Shown: piece after piece, positions 58,030-64,000 of the stretch | Layout: every line of letters starts with the position of its first letter | Numbering within the stretch: position 1 is the stretch's first letter | Source: Acanthosoma haemorrhoidale | Taxonomy: Eukaryota > Arthropoda > Insecta > Hemiptera > Acanthosomatidae | Length of the DNA: 64,000 bases | Assembly: GCA_930367205.1 (NCBI GenBank) | Contig: OV884014.1 | Coordinates: 74,937,104 to 75,001,103 of the forward strand | Reading direction: 5' to 3' | Made by a program: the position numbers and the translations under genes | The notes under the pieces: generated by a model | What the model was told of the DNA's origin: nothing | Databases searched by the model: none | What the model saw: only the letters and a program-made list of their open reading frames with translations

Positions 58030-59780
58030 CCCCCAAAAAAAAGTCATGACATGAAAGTCTGAAAATCTACTTATACAGGTTTCATCTGTGAAAATGTATA
58101 TAGAATTAGTGTATCTTATGTTAAACTAAATTTAACCTATGGATGAATTTACTTAATGGTTTTTACACCTCTACCCACCGTAGTCAAACAATGGATGTCG
58201 ACTCCAAGCAGCGTTCAATAGCACATAGTACAGGGTCTATTAAATTTATAGCAGGGTGTAGAAAGACAAGCAAAGAGGTTAGAAATGTTGCTCGATTATA
58301 TTTCAATATTAACGAGAATAATTAAAATTGATTAAGTTGGCCGTGGCTGTAGGGTGAGGGAGGAGGGGGTTCATTGTGGCAGTCAGGGAGTGGTGGCTTT
58401 TAAAACTGCTTGCTCTCAGCGAACCAGCGATTCATCCTAGAACAAAGGACGAAGGCCACTTTGCAAGCACCATAGCTTTAAAACATGCAAACTTTCTTAC
58501 TCAAAGCTTCTATTAACCCTATCTTACACCGGTGAAATTATTACTTTTTACGTTTAATTGCTTGTTTAATTATTAACGCTCTTAATTACTCCCATTTTGA
58601 AAGGTGTGCTATCCTATGGAGAGCCATCCCTTCAATTTATGGATATGACATAACTTCATTGTCCACCTAGGAATTCGAACCAATCACGTTCATATTATGA
58701 AACTGTTTCGCAATTACACATTACATTGAATGAGATCCCCAAATTATTTATAATATTTTTTATTTTGAAACCAAACCAATCATAGATTTACAGAGTTCGT
58801 AACCTGAACTTACTATTAATTTTTTTACTTTACTTTAGAATTATTTATTTATTTATTCAACGGAAATGACGATAGCAGATGGTATGCATAATGGCACCTG
58901 GATAGTAAAGTGGATGCAGTCTGTGTAAGTAAGGTTAAAGGGTTCTGTTTTAAACATAGATCAGTCCTGATATCATAATAAATAAAGAACAGTAAACATA
59001 CATTCAAATGCATAGAAAGCAAAAACAATTAATTTAATAAATAATATGATTGATAGAAATGAAAAGAGTAAACCAACACCCGTCTGAATGGTATTATCAT
59101 TCAATTTTTTTTATCTATTGTTATGCATAGCATACTGCGAAAATAAATTACAATTTTAAAATGATAAATCAATTATTACAATCGCAATGAAATTTCTTTG
59201 ATTTTTTTATGGAAAAAAAACTTTCCCACGTGTCCAAAACCTAAAATACCTAGATTGTAGGAAAACATTTTAATTAGTTCCAATTCTCAAACACGCCATA
59301 AAAATATCTCTCAAACTAAAATCACAAAAAAACTTGATTTGGATTGGAAACCTGACGATGTTAAAGTATGGTATTTAAGGTATCTTTATTTTGCCTTATC
59401 TTCTGTGTTCTTAAGCAATGACGAATAGACCTTAAATAGGATTCACCTTTAAAAAATTTAATTAAACCAGTTCTATCGCATAGAAGTTTTAATTGAAATG
59501 ACGAATATGCAGATAAAAAAGCCAGTAGATGAAAAGTAATGTAGGCCATTTAATGATCCAATTAATTAGTAGTTGTAAAATAAATTGTGAAGAATTCATC
59601 GGAAAATCCAAATGTGGAAAGGAAGAAAACTAAATTATTTTAATATTTCTACTAAATCTATTAAATGGTTTAGGGTATCGGATTAAAGAAGTTGTTGACA
59701 TCTTGATTAATAATAAATGAGAAATGTTGGGTCATTAGAGAAAATAATATACTTTAATTCTATTCAAATCGTGTTCTCGA
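58030..59780. other. AT-rich intergenic DNA
   Basis: No supported gene. A minus-strand tRNA B-box-like GGTTCGAATTCC lies near 58671-58682 without an A-box. The plus frame 58143-58325 is unrecognised. Confidence 0.5.
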
Positions 59781-59891
59781 CGTTTTTCTAGCCTAATCCT
59801 AAGCATTGATTGCATCCCTTCTCCACAATTGACTAGCGTTTTTCTAACCTAATCCTAAGCATTGATTGCATCCCTTCTCCACAATTCTGAG
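59781..59891. repeat. Two-copy 56-bp tandem duplication
   Basis: CGTTTTTCTAGCCTAATCC at 59781 recurs 56 bases later with one or two differences. Both copies contain AAGCATTGATTGCATCCC. Confidence 0.9.
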
Positions 59892-60612
59892 CACATGTGA
59901 AGTGAATACTGCTTAAAATATTCTACAAGTTAATACTAAGAAATATTCAGATGAAAAATTCACCCTGGAGGAAATAATACTTCAGCCATGTAAAGAAACT
60001 TACAGTTATAAGATGGGACAGTTATAGTGGGTACTTACTGGAAGGCACACCTGATCCCACTACTTTTAATGCCGAGCACACCCCTAACCGAAAAAATATT
60101 TTTATAGGCCGATTCATCAAGTGTAAGGGGTGGGGGAATGGTTCGAATTTTATCCTCCCCCCCCCCCGCCAGAACTGTTTGAGTGGAGGAGATGTGACAT
60201 ATTTCAGCCCCAGAAGTTATAAATTTGATTTTATTCCTTCCATATCTGAGACAACTTGTTCCCTTTATGGGCTGAGGCATTTATGAACTTATCTTTGCTA
60301 GGATTATTTTTTCCTTTAGGGGTTCGTGTCTTACTGCTTCCTCGCAGTTTGTACCAGTTAGTTACAAGGTAAGACGGACAGAAGGAATAATATCTGGTGC
60401 AGATAGAAGAATAGCAAGTGATGTAGAGAGCTGCGAACTGATGGCACTGCGATCTTTGATGTATGGATTGGAAAAGGCAATAGTGATGATTTGCCTATTA
60501 TATCCTAAATTACGCATTTTCAGCATAATCGTTAATATTACTAAATGTAGCCGAAACTTGAAAAGTAAGCGAGATTACTTCCTGCCTTCTAGTGTTTATC
60601 CATTGCCTTGTA
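59892..60612. other. Intergenic DNA
   Basis: No convincing gene. The minus frame 60280-60035 is open for 81 codons but unrecognised and overlaps a C run. Confidence 0.45.
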
Positions 60613-60625
60613 TCAGGGGTAGTTA

Positions 60626-60726
60626 ACAACAACAAATCAGAACTTTATTGTGAAATAATTACAATCTGCCTTTTATAAGGCAATAATAATACAGATAAAT
60701 GATCTCATTCATACCATATTTACAGT
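60626..60726 (-). mobile_element. 101-bp Jockey 3'-end insertion with perfect 13-bp TSD
   Basis: Minus-strand match to the last ~85 bases of the Jockey family (GGCAGATTGTAATTATTTCA, then CACAATAAAG), flanked by identical TCAGGGGTAGTTA at 60613-60625 and 60727-60739. It defines the 3' end of the family, including a short TTG-rich tail. Confidence 0.92.
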
Positions 60727-60739
60727 TCAGGGGTAGTTA

Positions 60740-61420
60740 GGTTTAAAAAAAAAATAATAATAAAATTCCACATTTTCACAAAACACAATAATTAATTGTT
60801 TATTTATAAAAAGAAAAAATTGATATCTATGCGAATTGAATCCACAATGTGCAAAAAGAAGAGCTTTATGGAACAAAGCTGATAGTAGGTGGTCAATTAG
60901 GGAGCACTGAAGAAATAACGATAGTTGAGAGCCATAAAGGGACTGTATGGTGATCCGGAAATCGTTCCTTGGGTCAGAGTGGAGAAGATGTGCTATGAGA
61001 AACCTACTAGAAAACTACTCTATGTCAAGCCAAGGGAGTGGAAGGAAATGAGGTAGACTCCGCTTTGAATAATGCCATGATGTCAGAGAACTGAAGACTA
61101 CAATAATCCAAAGCTGGAGATTTGAGGAGTGGAGTGAGCTCCCAGCAGGGTAATGGTTTTTGTAGACTACATATATTACTCGTCATGCTTCTATTCGGCT
61201 AAACGATGATTGTGTTTGTCTCTATGTATGATCTAGAGCGTCCTGTTCCTAAAACGTTAGTTGTTTATGTAAGGTTTATGATTCCTCATGCCTTATTTTC
61301 CTCGTGGTTATTAATGACAACATTTTTCAACGCAAAAAGAATTACAAAACAAAACTTTTTGAGAATAAATAATATAAATCGAAAATTAAGTTCCAGCCAA
61401 TTTCAAGGTTTAACTTTATT
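60740..61420. other. Intergenic DNA
   Basis: No supported gene or element. Confidence 0.5.
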
Positions 61421-61425
61421 ATTAT

Positions 61426-61605
61426 TTTTTTTTTTTTATTTCAAACCCCTTTATTGATCAAAAGTTTTACAATTTACAAATTTCTCCTCTTACTGCATAC
61501 GCAGATGCATTCGAAGGAGGGTAGAATTACAATAACAATTTTCTATTTGAAGTTAAAAATTACAAATCACTGGGTACAGGACTAGGTGATGGGGCTCACC
61601 TTCAG
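61426..61605 (-). mobile_element. LINE 3' end, third copy of the GGTGA-box family
   Basis: On the minus strand: the box AAGGTGAGCCCCATCACCT (61602-61584), about 150 bases of 3'UTR, then AATAAAGGGGTTTGAAAT and poly(A) (plus-strand T run from 61426). The order is the same as in the inverted pair at 28.9 and 30.1 kb. In one frame the box reads KVSPIT then stop, so it may mark the end of an ORF. Confidence 0.75.
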
Positions 61606-64000
61606 ATTACAATGAGGGAGGGCTTTTATTTATATTGAGGTTTCAAAATTTATTTAATTCTTAATTATTTAAGTCTAAAAGGTGAGCTATAAGTTTCCGA
61701 GAGTGTTCAACGAATAAAATATTTTTGGAATATATTTAACATTATTTCCTCTAAATCATTTAAAAGTATTGCATAAACTCGCCCAAGACACGTGAGAATC
61801 TCTCTACATTATCTCTCTACGTTTCCTTAATTCGACCTTTAATTTATTTGAAATTATAATTTATTTGAAATTACTTTATTATTGTGTTTAGGCCTCAAAA
61901 ATATTTTTTTTATTATTTACCTGCAGCTCGTATACGTCGTCGTTGTTTTGTTTTTTTGCTGTAGGCCGTTTAAAGTGCAGAGGTAATAAGACATACTCAA
62001 GCCTCATATGTGCTCTTAAAAATCAAGCAAGAGTTTGTATTTTAAAGTGGTTTTTAGACATCAGTAGCGTCTTATTCTCCTTTAATATTTACCTTCTTGC
62101 ATTCTAAACATCCGTTTGTGCGACGATTACCACAGGTAGGTTACTCTAGATCCTCAGATGCAAAGGTAAGTGGATTCATTTTAGATTTTCTAACTTTTTT
62201 TTATGGTATAATCGTTTATTTTCATATTACTCCTAAATTGGCAACAAAAAAAAAATAGTCGATAGCTCTCAAAAATAATCCAAAAGTAGTATCCTGGATC
62301 AACCGGGCAGACCGTCCTCTGTAAACAAGAACCCTTATCCTTAGAAAGCAGTCGTCATTTCCACTACACGCCATGAAAACAATAATTACCCTTTTAACAA
62401 CAAGTTGAAAGGGTGAATTAAACAGCCATATTACACTTGAAGATAGAATGAGGGGGGCGTTATGCGAATAAGCTCTAATTCACAAAATTGAATAATGACG
62501 AAAGTGAACTGCTCTTAGTCAAATCTCTGCACTATAAAAACAGAAAAAAACACTCCCCCTCCCAGTCATAAAACATTAACAACGCACACGACACAAGACA
62601 GCTCAGGAAGAGAGGGGGAGACACATAGTTAATAATTCATAAGTTACATATGAATATGCATTTCAATTATGAACAGCCCTCTCTAAGGCCATTATGCAAA
62701 CGGGGCTTGTTGAGGAGATTCTTCAGCCCTCTCTCATAACTGGCCTGGCAAATTGAATCGAATCAGGGCACTTCAAAGGGCGACCTGTAGTACCTACTAG
62801 TATTAGTACCTTAGTATTTCTTGCATTAGTAACGCATGAGAATCTTTAGAAAGGTTTGATGGCGGGGGGGGGGGCTGTCTTGAAATTTCCCTTTGTTAGT
62901 CGTTGGTGGCTTGAGAGCTCGAACAAAGTTCCTAACATAAATTACTTTTTCTTCGTTCATTTTCTTCTTCCACAGTTTGTATACATGAAATCCCTTTTTA
63001 GAATACTTATCTTTAGGGCAACTTTTAAATATTACTTCCTCTCTCTCCTTCTATGTTACTCGTCTTTTATATTCCAATTTTTTTCTTGGCGTTTCTTTAT
63101 ATTTTTTTTTTTTTAATATGCAAATATAAAAGTGGTTTTATGTTATATGATTATTGCAGATTAATGACGATACATGTTTGAAAGTATCTGCCTTAAGGCT
63201 CGGCATGTGAAATTAAACGTTCTGCTTAATGTTTTAAATAATATCTATGGAGGAACCATATGCTAAAGGTTATATATTATATTATATCAGCAGGGCCGAC
63301 GAGAGCGGTCGCGGGACCTCTATACATTCTTATGTTACTAAACTTTTTGCTATTTTTATGTAGGTACTTGAGATACATACATTTATATTTATATCTGTTA
63401 CCGTTCGAAGTAAGAATATATCAGGGGTCAGAATGAAACCGATAATCTTTCAACTCACTCAAAATATTATAAGCTTCAATAATTACAAATGAAAACCGTT
63501 CCTATAGTCTCATCCAACTATACCAGGTCTAAATTCATATTCGACTAACGAAATTACTATTTATTGAAGAGCTGAAAGAACAGTGACAAAACTTAAGTGA
63601 GTGAATACAGCAATATACATTTTATCCTCAGCCGCCGGGCCCCCTTGAGGGCCAGAGCAATGCCAGTGGAAATATAACAACTCTTAACAATTTGCTTCAG
63701 AATATGAATAAAATGTTTAAAATGAATAAAATTTTCCGTTAACATTGGGGGAGTAGCTATAAGATTATTGTATTCTTAATTTTTTTTTATTTATTTACCT
63801 GATTTGTTGTGGCATACTACATTGGATTAATGGAACACAACTGACTTGGTGTTAAGTTTTTAAATAGTTTTTAATATTGATTTTTAGTTGTTTTTGCTTT
63901 TGGTGATTGATTTGTTTGTCTCCACATGCACATCCAATGTTTTCATCATATGACTTTTTATTTTAGGAACTGAAGAAGACAGATAACAGCTGTCGAAAAC
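61606..64000. other. AT-rich intergenic DNA to window end
   Basis: No supported gene. The last 30 bases (CTGAAGAAGACAG...AGCTGTCGAAAAC) resemble a Penelope-like or other retroelement terminus cut by the window edge. Confidence 0.5.

Noticed and set aside
60035..60280. 81-codon minus-strand gene
   Set aside because: The frame is carried across a C homopolymer, has no splice or poly(A) context, and matches nothing I know.

Overview
This looks like a stretch of animal nuclear genome, most likely from an insect or another arthropod. The background is AT-rich and full of poly-A/poly-T runs. The convincing genes are split by GT-AG introns, and there are no operons or ribosome-binding sites. The mobile elements point the same way: Jockey-clade and R1-like LINEs and a decayed env-bearing gypsy-type LTR element (errantivirus-like). 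I cannot name the species.

Host genes. Three ankyrin-repeat genes stand out as GC-rich coding islands. (1) A + strand terminal exon at 3566-4522 encodes 318 residues with about nine ankyrin motifs. (2) A - strand gene has three phase-compatible exons (16904-16387, 14167-13452, 11271-10809). It encodes an unrecognised helical N-terminal region, a proline-rich linker and about six ankyrin motifs; its 5' end is not identified. (3) A + strand terminal exon at 44522-45508 encodes 328 residues that are almost entirely consensus ankyrin repeats. It may be spliced to a small upstream exon (42585-42644) that reads like a signal peptide, which would make it a secreted ankyrin protein; that join is a hypothesis. 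Each gene has a poly(A) signal 50-250 bases after its stop. Weaker coding candidates lie at 21323-21880 (frameshifted), 23687-24088 (two small exons), 31450-31595 and 49625-49992.

Repeats fill most of the rest. One Jockey family has at least seven copies (6.2-7.1, 11.7-12.4, 15.0-15.3, 19.6-20.4, 43.0-43.4, 57.2-57.9 and 60.6 kb). Other LINE fragments sit at 8.2-8.8, 26.56-27.6, 30.5-31.1, 34.4-34.9 and 35.1-35.7 kb. A LINE 3'-end family is present as an inverted pair (28.9-29.1 and 30.05-30.3 kb) and again at 61.4-61.6 kb. A retroposon at 55.4-55.8 kb carries two strong stem-loops and a 15-bp target-site duplication. An unclassified dispersed family with a conserved short reading frame occurs at 2.9-3.3, 10.1-10.56, 22.5-23.35 and 51.1-51.4 kb. 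The errantivirus-like relic lies at 51.4-55.07 kb and has a solo LTR inserted in its integrase. A 134-bp tandem array fills 25.4-26.56 kb.

No rRNA, CRISPR, bacterial operon or intact autonomous transposon was found. Remaining stretches are AT-rich intergenic or intronic DNA in which I could support nothing.
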